Shown piece after piece: positions 25,604 to 33,348 of a stretch of DNA of 64,000 bases. How positions within the stretch are numbered: position 1 is the first letter of the stretch; the number at the start of each line of letters is the position of its first letter. The position numbers and the translations under genes are program-made. The notes under the pieces are model-generated. The model did no database searches. It was not told the origin of the DNA and saw nothing but the letters and a program-made list of their open reading frames with translations. The stretch comes from Planctomycetota bacterium (lineage in GTDB: Bacteria; Planctomycetota; UBA1135; UBA2386), in assembly GCA_028281765.1 (NCBI GenBank), contig JANQJF010000005.1, forward strand, positions 1 to 64,000, read 5' to 3'.

Positions 25604-26607
25604 GTTCCGGCGGCGCGTCCCCGCTTCGACGCAGCCTCTGGCCGCTGTCGTTCTGCTATCGGCTCGCGACCGAATGGCGCAACTGGTGCTATCGCGCGGG
25701 CTGGAAGCGGATCGAGAAGCTCGACGTGCCCGTCGTCTCCGTCGGCAACCTGACCGTCGGCGGGACGGGCAAGACGCCGCTCGTCGTGTGGCTCGTCGCC
25801 GAGGCGCGCCGGCTCGGGCGTCGCCCGGGGGTGTTGGCGCGTGGCTACGGGCGCGCGGCCGGCGCGGCACTCAACGACGAGGGCGAGCTGCTCGCCGGGC
25901 GATTCCCCGACCTGCCACAGGTGCAGGATCCCGACCGGGTGGCCGGGGGAAGGCGCCTGCTCGCGGAGCATGACGTCGACCTCGTGATCCTCGACGACGG
26001 GTTCCAGCATCGCCGGCTGCACCGGGATACGGACATCGTCTGCCTGGATGCCGCCGAGCCGTTCGCGCAGGGCAACGTGCTCCCCGCCGGAGATCTGCGC
26101 GAGGGACCGCGGACCGCGCTGCAACGCGCCGACTGCCTCGTGCTGACGCGGACGTCGCGGCTCGGCGGCACCGCCGAAGCCGCCGCGCGCGCGAAGCAGC
26201 TGCGCGAGTACGCGGGCCGTGAGCTCCCCGTATTTGCGACAAACCACGCGCCCTCCGGGCTCGTCGGTTTGCACGGTGGTGGTGCCGCGCGCAACGTCGG
26301 CGAGCTCGCGGGCCGCCGCGTCGTGCTGCTGTCCGCGATCGCGAAACCGAGCGCGTTCCGAGCGACGTGCGACGGTCTCGGGGCCGATGTCGTCGCCGAG
26401 CAAATCCATCGCGACCATCATCGCTTCACCGCCGCGGATGCCGCGTCGGCGACCGCGCTCGCGCGTGAGCACGACGCGGCGCTCCTCACGACCGAGAAGG
26501 ACGCGGTCAAGCTGCGCGCGTTCGAGCTCGAGGCCGACGTGTTGACGATCGACCTCGAGTGGCTCGGTGAGCCGCCGCGCGCCGAGGAGGTGGGAATCGA
26601 TGGCTGA
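25600..26607 (+). CDS. lpxK: Tetraacyldisaccharide 4'-kinase
   Basis: A 335-aa inner-membrane-associated kinase that phosphorylates the 4' position of the lipid A precursor, giving lipid IVA. The family signature is the modified P-loop GNLTVGGTGKTPLV, followed by ARGYGR and the acidic LVILDDGFQHRRL. Near the C-terminus is LLTTEKDAVK. The start is GTG 25600, overlapping the fabD stop by four bases; the upstream open frame lies inside fabD. The next gene, a lipid A acyltransferase, overlaps it by eight bases. Presence of lpxK is good evidence that this bacterium makes lipid A. Confidence 0.94.
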   Translation: MSSGGASPLRRSLWPLSFCYRLATEWRNWCYRAGWKRIEKLDVPVVSVGNLTVGGTGKTPLVVWLVAEARRLGRRPGVLARGYGRAAGAALNDEGELLAGRFPDLPQVQDPDRVAGGRRLLAEHDVDLVILDDGFQHRRLHRDTDIVCLDAAEPFAQGNVLPAGDLREGPRTALQRADCLVLTRTSRLGGTAEAAARAKQLREYAGRELPVFATNHAPSGLVGLHGGGAARNVGELAGRRVVLLSAIAKPSAFRATCDGLGADVVAEQIHRDHHRFTAADAASATALAREHDAALLTTEKDAVKLRAFELEADVLTIDLEWLGEPPRAEEVGIDG

Positions 26608-27505
26608 TCGGCGACCACGCTTCAAGCACCGCGTCGAGTACGCGGCCCTACGCAGCGCGATCTTCGTCGCCAACGCGATGCCGGAATGGTTGGCGTATCG
26701 AGGCGTGGCCGCGCTCGGTCGGCTGTTCTTCCGGTGCAGCAAGCGCCGGCAGCAGGTCGCGCTACGGATGCTGCGCAACGCCTACCCCGGCCGGCCCGAC
26801 GGCGAGCTGTTGCCCATCGCGCGACGCGCGACGGGCAACGTGTTCAAGGTCGTGCTCGACATGCTCAGGCTCGGTCGCTGCCTGGAGGGGGACAGGTACC
26901 GCGACCGCGTGGACCTCGAACCGCTCCGCCGCAACCTGCCGGAGCCGCCGTTCCTCGGCCTGACACTGCACCTGGGCTCGTGGGAGGTCGGCGCGACCGG
27001 AATCTCGCTGTGCGTCGGCGGCGCGGACGTCGTGGTGCAGACGTTCAAGAACCCGCTCGTCCAGTCGTTCCTCGAACGGACGCGCGGTCGAGCGGGTCTC
27101 GTGCTCCACCCGCGGCGCGGCGGTATCCGTGGCCTTGCGCGCGCTCTGGCCGCGGGGCGGGTCGGGCTCCAGGCCGTCGACCAGAACCAGCGGCTGCGCG
27201 GCGTGTTCGTGCCGTTCTTCGGCGAGCTGGCGAGCACGGAGCGCGCGGCGGCGACGCTCGCGATCCGTAAGGGCTACCCCGTGATCGTCGGCTGCGCGGT
27301 CCGGACCGGCGTCGGTTTTCGCTTTCGTGTCGAGGCCAACCCGGCGATCCGTATCGAGCCGTCGGGCGACCGCGATCGTGACGTCGAGAAGCTGATCCTT
27401 GCGATCAACGCGCAATTGGAAGAGCTTGTCCTGAGGTATCCCGAGCAGTACCTCTGGATCCACGATCGTTACCGCACCCGGCCCGAGACGCCGGAGCCCA
27501 CGTAG
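26600..27505 (+). CDS. Lipid A biosynthesis acyltransferase (LpxL/HtrB family)
   Basis: A 301-aa membrane-associated acyltransferase of the family that adds secondary acyl chains to lipid A. The HX4E catalytic motif is HLGSWE in LTLHLGSWEVG. Other family features are VQTFKNPL, the VDQNQRLRGVFVPFFG segment and the C-terminal YPEQYLWIHDRYRTRP. An N-terminal amphipathic or membrane stretch lies near residues 15-40. The start is ATG 26600 with GAGGAGG nine bases upstream, overlapping lpxK. Which acyl position it modifies cannot be told. Confidence 0.92.
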   Translation: MADRRPRFKHRVEYAALRSAIFVANAMPEWLAYRGVAALGRLFFRCSKRRQQVALRMLRNAYPGRPDGELLPIARRATGNVFKVVLDMLRLGRCLEGDRYRDRVDLEPLRRNLPEPPFLGLTLHLGSWEVGATGISLCVGGADVVVQTFKNPLVQSFLERTRGRAGLVLHPRRGGIRGLARALAAGRVGLQAVDQNQRLRGVFVPFFGELASTERAAATLAIRKGYPVIVGCAVRTGVGFRFRVEANPAIRIEPSGDRDRDVEKLILAINAQLEELVLRYPEQYLWIHDRYRTRPETPEPT

Positions 27506-27517
27506 AAGACCCACCGC

Positions 27518-28975
27518 ATGCAGCGCCTCGGCCGCATCGTTCGCGAGCTCTCCTCACCGTCGATCCTCGTGGTCGGCGACCTGATCCTCGATCGCTACAT
27601 CGAGGGCAGCGCGTCTCGCGTCAGCCCCGAAGCCCCGGTGTTGGTGTTCGAGAGCCAGCGCGAACGTCTCCTGCTCGGCGGCGCCTGCAACGTCGCGGCC
27701 AACCTCGTCGGACTCGGCGCGCGCGCGGCGGTGCTCGGCGTGATCGGCAACGACCTGATGGGGGAGAAGCTGCGCGAGCTGCTGGCCGAGCGCGACATCG
27801 ACACCAACCCGGTCGTCGCGGACGACTCGCGACCGACGACTCTCAAGACCCGCTACGTCAGCAAGACGGCGCAGGTCTTGCGCGTCGACACCGAGCGGCG
27901 CCACTCGCCGGATGGCTCGGTCAAGGCGAAGATGCTCGAGTATCTGCAGCAGCGGCCCTTCCCGCACGACGCGGTGCTGCTGAGCGACTACGCCAAGGGC
28001 GTGCTCGACCGCGACATCATCGAGGCCGCGATCGACGCCGCGCACAGCAACGGCGGCATCGTCGTCGTCGACCCGAAGGGCACGGACTACGCGAAGTACC
28101 AGGGTGTCGACGTCCTCACTCCGAACCGCGAAGAAGCGATCGGGGCGACCGGACTGCCGATCCGCGGGCTCGAGGACCTGCACACGGTCGCGAAGAAGCT
28201 GCGCGAGATCACCGGCGTGCGCGCCGCGACGATCACCCTCGGTAAGGAGGGCATCTTCTTCGAGAACGAAGAGAACCAGGGCGAGTCGCGGATCATCCCG
28301 ACGGAGGCCAAAGCGGTGTTCGACGTCACGGGCGCCGGTGACACCGTGGTCGCGGCCCTGACGCTTGCGCGCGCGTGTGGGGTGACTCTGCAGGACAGCG
28401 TCGCCTTCGCGAACATCGCCGCGGGGATCGTCGTCGGCCGCTTCGGCACGTGGGCAGTGTCCCGCGAGGAGATCCTGACACGACTGGGTCAGCAGAGCTC
28501 GGGCAAGATCCTCAGCTGGTCGGAGGCGATCTCGGTCGCCGGCAACCTGCGCACCGAGGGACGCCGGCTGGTCTTCACGAACGGCTGCTTCGACCTCCTG
28601 CACGCCGGCCACACCGACTATCTGTCTCGCGCCCGCACCTACGGCGACGCGCTGATGGTTGGCATCAACACCGACCAGAGCGTGCGGCGGCTCGAGAAGG
28701 GCAAGGGCCGTCCGATCAACGGTCTCGACGACCGCGCGACGGTGCTGTCCGCGCTGCAGGCCGTGAGCTACGTCGTCCCGTTCGACGACGACACCCCGCT
28801 CGAGCTGATCCAGGCCGTGACCCCGCACGTCCTCGTCAAGGGCGAGGACTGGCGCGACAAGGGCGTCGTCGGCGAGGAGTGGGTCGAGGAGCACGGCGGA
28901 ACGGTCGTGCTACTGCCGCTGCGGAAGGGTTGCTCGACGACCTCGACGATCGAGAAGGTCCTCGAGAACGGTTGA
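27518..28975 (+). CDS. hldE: Bifunctional heptose-7-phosphate kinase/heptose-1-phosphate adenylyltransferase
   Basis: A 485-aa two-domain enzyme for ADP-heptose, the LPS inner-core precursor. Residues 1-320 are the PfkB-type kinase (VVGDLILDRYIEG, LLGGACNVAANL, and FDVTGAGDTVVAAL with the catalytic Asp). Residues 345-485 are the nucleotidyltransferase (TNGCFDLLHAGH with its HxGH motif, and a C-terminal TTSTIEKVL). The length is typical of HldE. It follows the lipid A acyltransferase by 12 bases, probably in one operon. A second, free-standing nucleotidyltransferase of the same family comes next. Confidence 0.94.
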   Translation: MQRLGRIVRELSSPSILVVGDLILDRYIEGSASRVSPEAPVLVFESQRERLLLGGACNVAANLVGLGARAAVLGVIGNDLMGEKLRELLAERDIDTNPVVADDSRPTTLKTRYVSKTAQVLRVDTERRHSPDGSVKAKMLEYLQQRPFPHDAVLLSDYAKGVLDRDIIEAAIDAAHSNGGIVVVDPKGTDYAKYQGVDVLTPNREEAIGATGLPIRGLEDLHTVAKKLREITGVRAATITLGKEGIFFENEENQGESRIIPTEAKAVFDVTGAGDTVVAALTLARACGVTLQDSVAFANIAAGIVVGRFGTWAVSREEILTRLGQQSSGKILSWSEAISVAGNLRTEGRRLVFTNGCFDLLHAGHTDYLSRARTYGDALMVGINTDQSVRRLEKGKGRPINGLDDRATVLSALQAVSYVVPFDDDTPLELIQAVTPHVLVKGEDWRDKGVVGEEWVEEHGGTVVLLPLRKGCSTTSTIEKVLENG

Positions 28976-29069
28976 GTTCCGGCCTCCGCTGCGCCGAATT
29001 CCGCTACCGGACCTATCCCAACCGCGTTACTTTGGGGTTCGCAATTCATAGGTCTCCAGGAGGGCAAGT

Positions 29070-29582
29070 TTGGTAGTCGTTCCGCGCAAAGTTCGTTCCA
29101 AGGACAAGGTGATCCCCAGCGTCAACACGCTGAAGCCGATCCTTCAGGGTTTGCAGTCGCAGGGGAAGCAAGTCGTGTTGACGAACGGTTGCTACGACCT
29201 CCTGCACGTTGGCCACATGCGGTGTCTCGAAGACGCGCGCGCCCGTGGTGACTTCCTCGTCGTCGCGGTCAACGACGACAAGTCGGTCGAGGCCAACAAG
29301 GGCAAGGGCTATCCGATCATCCCGCTCGAGGAGCGCATGGAGCTGTTGTCCGGCCTGTGGTTCGTCGACTACGTAACGTCGTTCAAGGACGAGACCGCGG
29401 ACGGACTGATCCAAAAGCTGCAGCCGGATGTGTATGCGAAGGGCACGGACTACACGGCGCGGACGCTGCCGGAGCGGGATGTGCTCAAGGAGCTCGGGAT
29501 CAAACCGGTGTTCGTCGGGGACAAGAAGGCGCACTCGACGAGCAAGATCGTGGCGCGGATTCGGAAGAAGAAGTTCGGCTAG
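29070..29582 (+). CDS. RfaE2-like cytidylyltransferase-family protein
   Basis: A 170-aa stand-alone nucleotidyltransferase related to the C-terminal domain of HldE. It has TNGCYDLLHVGHMRCL with the HxGH motif, VVAVNDDKSVE, AKGTDYT and the C-terminal STSKIVARI. An N-terminal basic extension of about 30 residues (VPRKVRSKDKVIPS) is not found in the HldE domain. It begins with TTG, supported by a strong CCAGGAGGG ribosome-binding site at 29056-29064. It may be a heptose-1-phosphate adenylyltransferase or act on another sugar phosphate. The long leader (28976-29069) suggests its own promoter. Confidence 0.87.
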   Translation: MVVVPRKVRSKDKVIPSVNTLKPILQGLQSQGKQVVLTNGCYDLLHVGHMRCLEDARARGDFLVVAVNDDKSVEANKGKGYPIIPLEERMELLSGLWFVDYVTSFKDETADGLIQKLQPDVYAKGTDYTARTLPERDVLKELGIKPVFVGDKKAHSTSKIVARIRKKKFG

Positions 29583-29618
29583 CGAGGCAAGGCGCGAAGC
29601 GCCGCAGCCTCGCTTCCT

Positions 29619-29721
29619 TGCCTAGCGCAGCGGTTGCCTTTGCCTAAGGGAGCGCCGCGACCAGCTGCCTAAGCGAGCGGAGCGAGCGGTTGCCTAACTC
29701 TGGGCGCCGCGAAGCGGCGCC
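29619..29721. repeat. Degenerate ~25-bp tandem repeat and hairpin between convergent genes
   Basis: TGCCTA recurs at 29619, 29641, 29666 and 29691, a spacing of 22, 25 and 25 bp; units look like TGCCTAAG followed by GC-rich sequence. Just after them is a hairpin GGCGCCGC-GAA-GCGGCGCC at 29703-29721. The array lies between the convergent rfaE2-like and gdhA genes, where it may act as a transcription end or a nucleoid-protein site. The rest of 29583-29823 contains only short inverted repeats. Confidence 0.5.
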
Positions 29722-29823
29722 TCGGTGCGCATGTGCCCGGTGGAGAACCTCGGTGAGAGCCTCGCTCGGGCTTCGCGACTACCTACGCCGTACGGCAGTG
29801 GGAGTCGTTGGCAAGCCGGCGCG

Positions 29824-31089
29824 CTACGCGTAGACGCCTCGCATCCGCGTGATCGTCGCCACCCGGTCCACACCCAACATGTACGCCGCAATCCGGTTCG
29901 AAACCTCGAACCGCCGGGCCATGTCGACCACGTCCCCAAACGCCTTGACCATCATGGTCTCGAGTCGCTCCTGGACCTCTTCCTCGGTCCAGAACATCCC
30001 GACGCGGTCCTGCACCCATTCGAAGTAGGACACGCTCACACCACCCGCGTTCGCGAGGATGTCGGGAACGACGAAGACGCCGAGCTCGTCGAGCATCTTG
30101 TCGGCCTTCGCGGTGACGGGGCCGTTCGCGCCCTCGACGAGGAGCTTGGCTTTGATGTTCGCGGCGTTGCGGCTCGTGATGACGTTCTCGGTCGCGGCCG
30201 GTACGAGGATGTCGACCGGGAGCTCGAGCAGGTCGGCGTTCGAGATGCGGTCACCCGCGTCGTAGCCGTCGAGCGTGCGGAACTTCTGCAGGTGCGCGCA
30301 GATCTCGTCGATCTGCAAGCCGTCCTCGTTGACGACTGCGCCGGTGATGTCCGAGATCGCGACGATCTTGCAGCCCATGCGCGACAGGTACGTCGCCGTG
30401 ACTTGGCCGACGTTGCCCGCGCCCTGCACGGCCGCGGTGCACTGCTCCGGCTTCATCTTCAGCTGCTCGAGCGCTTCACGCGCGCAGATCTGCAGGCCGC
30501 GGCCGGTCGCTTCGATGCGACCGAGCGAGCCGCCGAGGCCGACCGGCTTGCCGGTGACGACCGACGTGCAGGCGGCGCGCGCGTGCATCGAGTAGGTGTC
30601 CATGATCCACGCCATGACCTGGCCGTTCGTGCCCATGTCAGGCGCGGGTACGTCGCGGTCGGGACCGAGAATGTCGGCGATGTTCGCGGTGTAGCGGCGC
30701 GTGATCCGCTCGAGTTCGCCGGGCGACAGCTTGCTTGGGTCGCACACGACGCCGCCTTTGCCGCCGCCGAACGGCACGTTCACGACCGCGCACTTCCACG
30801 TCATCCACGCGGCCAGCGCGCGGACTTCGTCGAGGGTGACGTTGAGGTCGTAGCGGATGCCACCTTTTGCGGGGCCGCGCGCGGTCGAGTGCTGGACCCG
30901 GTGACCGGCGAACACGCTGATCGAGCCGTCGTCCATCAGGATCGGGATCGAGACGGTCAGTTCCCGGTCGGGCTGACGCAGGATCTCGTAGAGGCCGGGG
31001 TCGAGACCCAGCTTCTTCGCCGCCAGGTCGAAGCGAGCGTGCATCGCTTCGAACGGATTCTCTTCTCCGAGGACCTGATTTGGGTTCAT
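29824..31089 (-). CDS. gdhA: Glutamate dehydrogenase (Glu/Leu/Phe/Val family)
   Basis: A 421-aa enzyme for oxidative deamination of glutamate or the reverse, of the hexameric ~420-aa class. Substrate and catalytic residues are in GPAKGGIRYD and MTWKCAVVNVPFGGGKGGV; PAPDMGTN carries the catalytic Asp. The dinucleotide fold is VQGAGNVGQVTATYL. The coenzyme preference cannot be fixed from sequence alone. The start ATG at 31089 fits family alignments. It is a single-gene unit, convergent with the rfaE2-like gene and divergent from the LPS-kinase-like gene, with a candidate promoter at 31148-31177. Confidence 0.94.
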   Translation of the reverse strand: MNPNQVLGEENPFEAMHARFDLAAKKLGLDPGLYEILRQPDRELTVSIPILMDDGSISVFAGHRVQHSTARGPAKGGIRYDLNVTLDEVRALAAWMTWKCAVVNVPFGGGKGGVVCDPSKLSPGELERITRRYTANIADILGPDRDVPAPDMGTNGQVMAWIMDTYSMHARAACTSVVTGKPVGLGGSLGRIEATGRGLQICAREALEQLKMKPEQCTAAVQGAGNVGQVTATYLSRMGCKIVAISDITGAVVNEDGLQIDEICAHLQKFRTLDGYDAGDRISNADLLELPVDILVPAATENVITSRNAANIKAKLLVEGANGPVTAKADKMLDELGVFVVPDILANAGGVSVSYFEWVQDRVGMFWTEEEVQERLETMMVKAFGDVVDMARRFEVSNRIAAYMLGVDRVATITRMRGVYA

Positions 31090-31147
31090 CTAACGATGCG
31101 GCCGGGACGGCGCGCGCTCGCGTATGCGGGATCGGGCGTATCTCGGG

Positions 31148-31177
31148 ACTCTAGCAGTGATTGCCACGGCAGGACAA
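31148..31177 (-). promoter_or_regulatory. Candidate sigma-70 promoter of gdhA
   Basis: On the minus strand, TTGTCC (31172-31177), an 18-bp spacer and TAGAGT (31148-31153) precede gdhA, giving a leader of about 50 bases. The site overlaps the first possible start codon (TTG 31161) of the divergent kinase-like gene, which either shares this control region or starts further in. Confidence 0.4.
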
Positions 31178-31901
31178 GTATTGGAACGAGCGGCGCGGAA
31201 TCGTGGGCCCCAGGGCTGAACTGATCTGGTCGGCCGAGGATCGGTGGCGGGATCGGCTCGGCTACGGTCGACCCGAGGACGTCTTCGACGATCCGCGGGG
31301 ACGCACCGTCCGATGCACGCCATGGCGGCGGACCGTGATGGTCGAGCTGCGGCCAGCGGGCGACGCGGTGTTCGTCAAGCAACGCGAGCGTCGACCTCGC
31401 GATGCCGAGGCCGAATGGAACGCCTTCGAGACCCTCGCATCGCTCGACCAGCGCGCGCCGGAGCGCATCTTCCGCGCGCGCCTCGGCGCACGCTCGGCCG
31501 TCGGCATGGCCGCCGTCCCGGGCCGCCCGCTCGACGCGTGGATCCACGACGGGGCCGACGTCGAAGAATTCGCGACGCGCCAGCTCGCGCCGGCCGTGCG
31601 GCGACTGCACGACGCGGGCTGGGTCTACCGCGACCTCTACTGGAACCACGTGTTCGCCGACGACCTCGACGCGCCGCCGATCTGGATCGACGTCGAACGC
31701 CTGTTCCGACCGGCGGGTCGATTCCAGCGCTGGGTCGTGAAGGACCTCGCGGGCTTGGCGTCGTCCTGGCCGATCGGGAGCCCGCACGGCGAACGCGTGG
31801 TGGGGGCGTTGCTCGAGACGTACGGCGTCACGAGCGACGTGCGCCGCGCCGTGCTCGCGAAGGCCACCCGCATCCGCAGTCACACCCCGAAGTACGGCTG
31901 A
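31161..31901 (+). CDS. LPS-core kinase-like protein (WaaP/InaA type)
   Basis: A 246-aa small kinase-fold protein resembling lipopolysaccharide kinases of the WaaP/InaA/Kdo-kinase group, which phosphorylate LPS core sugars on the cytoplasmic side. The invariant Lys is likely in AVFVKQRE, the catalytic loop is LHDAGWVYRDLYWNHVFA (RD and Asn), and the metal Asp is in IWIDVERLF. The start is uncertain: TTG 31161 lies in the gdhA promoter region and has no ribosome-binding site; GTG 31203 would remove 14 residues. It fits with the lipid A/heptose genes upstream. Its precise substrate is not known. Confidence 0.8.
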   Translation: MPRQDKYWNERRGIVGPRAELIWSAEDRWRDRLGYGRPEDVFDDPRGRTVRCTPWRRTVMVELRPAGDAVFVKQRERRPRDAEAEWNAFETLASLDQRAPERIFRARLGARSAVGMAAVPGRPLDAWIHDGADVEEFATRQLAPAVRRLHDAGWVYRDLYWNHVFADDLDAPPIWIDVERLFRPAGRFQRWVVKDLAGLASSWPIGSPHGERVVGALLETYGVTSDVRRAVLAKATRIRSHTPKYG

Positions 31902-31928
31902 CGGACCTCGCCCGTCCCGTGAAGGTGC

Positions 31929-31962
31929 CCGCGCGCGCGGGCGGGCGCGGGCGCGGGCGCGG
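31929..31962. repeat. Alternating G/C-only tract downstream of rnpB
   Basis: Thirty-odd bases of only G and C, built from GCGCGG and GCGGGC units (CGCGCGCGGGCGGGCGCGGG and onwards). It separates the kinase-like gene from the 3' end of the RNase P RNA. Such sequence can adopt Z-DNA or stall polymerase; no coding role. Confidence 0.5.
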
Positions 31963-31963
31963 A

Positions 31964-31986
31964 ATTTTCGCGCTGAGCGCGAAAAT
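31964..31986 (-). terminator. Hairpin at the 3' end of RNase P RNA
   Basis: ATTTTCGCGC and GCGCGAAAAT form a perfect 10-bp stem with a three-base loop, starting one base past the closing P1 helix of rnpB. The A/T run is inside the stem rather than after it, so it is an unusual terminator. Position and symmetry make a terminator or processing hairpin likely. Confidence 0.5.
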
Positions 31987-32370
31987 ACCGATCCCCCGTA
32001 AGCCGGGTTCTGGTGCCGCCGAAGCGGTGGCGACCATTTCTCTAGGGACGTCCTTGCGGGCGTCCTCGAACGACCTTCTCGGAACGCTGAGCGCGGGCCA
32101 CGCAGCGCCCCTGGCAGTCTTTCTCCGGGTGGGGTTTGCCTGCGCGGTGCCGGTCGCCCGGCACCGGGTGAGCTCTTACCTCACCATTTCACCCTTACCG
32201 TCGCCCGCCCGAAGGCGAGCCGGCCGGCGGTGTCATTTCTGTGGCACTTTCCCTATTCGGATCGACGTATGTCGGCGAACGGTGGGCGTTACCCACCACC
32301 CTGCCCTGTGGAGCCCGGACTTTCCTCCTACGCGCGTTGGATGGCGCAGGCGGCCGCCCGGAGGATCGGT
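31987..32370 (-). ncRNA. rnpB: RNase P RNA, bacterial class A
   Basis: The catalytic RNA of ribonuclease P, which matures tRNA 5' ends. Conserved elements read on the minus strand: GAGGAAAGTCCGGGCTCC near 32308-32325, the CAGGGTGGTGGGTAACGCC region after it, AGGGTGAAATGGTGAGGTAA around 32175-32195, and the ACCCGGCTTA 3' motif near 31998-32007. The ends are set by helix P1: ACCGATCC (32370 down to 32363) pairs with GGATCGGT (31994 down to 31987). This gives about 384 nt, normal for class A. No protein gene overlaps it. Confidence 0.95.
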
Positions 32371-32613
32371 GGGGGCAGGCTAGGTGGGAGCGTCGCCCGA
32401 AACAAGTCGGGCGGAGTTGCCGGTCGCACCGAGCGGACGCGCGGGGCGCCGATCCTGGTGGCCTTGTGGTCTCGGCCGAGCGTGATAGAGTTCAGGTCCC
32501 GCCACTGGCTCTGCTCGTTGTCGGTGTGTCCCCCCACCACCACCACTACCGACAACCCCCTTCACCTCTTGCTCTGACACCTCTTGGGCTCATTTTCTGA
32601 GCCACTAGCACCC
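32371..32613. other. Divergent upstream region of rnpB and the PEP-CTERM gene
   Basis: About 240 bp with no credible gene. It must hold the rnpB promoter on the minus strand and the promoter of the small PEP-CTERM gene on the plus strand, but no box could be picked out with confidence. A hairpin GGCTCA/TGAGCC at 32587-32603 lies just before the PEP-CTERM start, and a CCACCACCACCACT tract at 32536-32549. Confidence 0.4.
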
Positions 32614-32928
32614 GTGATCCACCTCCTCGCCTGTGCACTCTCGTGCGTCCTGGTTTGCGCGCCCCCCGCGCAACAGGCGACGCAAAACGGCACGCCCGCG
32701 ACGTCGGATCCGGCAGCATCCAGCCCTGCGGATCCTGCGGAAACCACGACGCCCGGCACCGAAGAACCGGAAGCGAAAGCGGCCACCGACGAAACCGGAG
32801 ACGGAGACGAGCCCGCGCCGGCTGAGCCCGTCCCCGAGCCGGCGTCGCTGCTGCTCGTCGGCACCGGACTCATCGCGCTCGCGCTCTCGTCGCGACGCTG
32901 GCGCCGCACGCTCGGCGCGAGCACCTGA
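32614..32928 (+). CDS. Small PEP-CTERM sorting-signal protein, 104 aa
   Basis: A signal peptide (VIHLLACALSCVLVCAPPAQQ) is followed by about 55 low-complexity residues rich in Ala, Pro, Glu, Asp and Thr. It ends in a PEP-CTERM module: VPEPASLLLVGTGLIALAL, then a basic SSRRWRR. In other bacteria this tag is cut by an exosortase and the protein is anchored or secreted, often glycosylated and linked with exopolysaccharide. The start is GTG 32614; an upstream TTG would put residues before the signal peptide. No exosortase gene is in the window. With so little between the two signals, the mature protein would be a short acidic spacer peptide. Confidence 0.75.
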   Translation: MIHLLACALSCVLVCAPPAQQATQNGTPATSDPAASSPADPAETTTPGTEEPEAKAATDETGDGDEPAPAEPVPEPASLLLVGTGLIALALSSRRWRRTLGAST

Positions 32929-32943
32929 GCCAGTTGTGGGGGC

Positions 32944-33348
32944 TCAGCCTCGATAGCGCTCGAGGATGATCATCGCGGCTACGCTGTCCGCGACCTTCTT
33001 GCGCTGCGACGCCTTCAGGCCGAATTGCTTGAGTCGCTCGTGCGCCTCGTCGGTGGTCGAGGTTTCGTCGACGGTCACGACGGGGCACTCGGTCCGCGCC
33101 TCGACGAGTTTGACGAACTCGAGCGTTCGCTTCGCGCGCGGGCCGGCCTGGCCGCGCTTGTCCAGCGGCAGGCCGATGACGATGACCTCCGACTCTCGGT
33201 CCTTCGCGAGAGCCGCGATCTCCGCGGCGCAGTCCGCATCCTTCATGCCCTTGAGCGCGTCGAGCGGCACGATGATCGAGCCGGTGTAGTCGGTGCCGGC
33301 GAGCCCGGTGCGGCGATCGCCGAAGTCGACCGCGAGAATGCGCTTCAT
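32944..33348 (-). CDS. ruvX: RuvX/YqgF family putative pre-16S rRNA nuclease
   Basis: A 134-aa RNase H-fold nuclease, typical length for YqgF/RuvX, proposed to mature 16S rRNA 5' ends or resolve Holliday junctions. Motifs: AVDFGDRRTGLA with the first catalytic Asp, IVIGLPL, VVTVDETSTTDEA with the catalytic Glu, and the last Asp in VADSVAAMIIL. It overlaps the manC stop by four bases (ATGA) and is the last gene of the asmA-manC-ruvX operon. Its stop lies 15 bp from the end of the convergent PEP-CTERM gene. Confidence 0.92.
   Translation of the reverse strand: MKRILAVDFGDRRTGLAGTDYTGSIIVPLDALKGMKDADCAAEIAALAKDRESEVIVIGLPLDKRGQAGPRAKRTLEFVKLVEARTECPVVTVDETSTTDEAHERLKQFGLKASQRKKVADSVAAMIILERYRG

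Noticed and set aside
29583-29823. CRISPR array
   Set aside because: The TGCCTA units are short, degenerate and only four, without conserved spacers or cas genes.
31902-32613. Protein-coding ORFs around 31828-32600
   Set aside because: Most of this region is RNase P RNA with conserved structural motifs; the ORFs are by-products.
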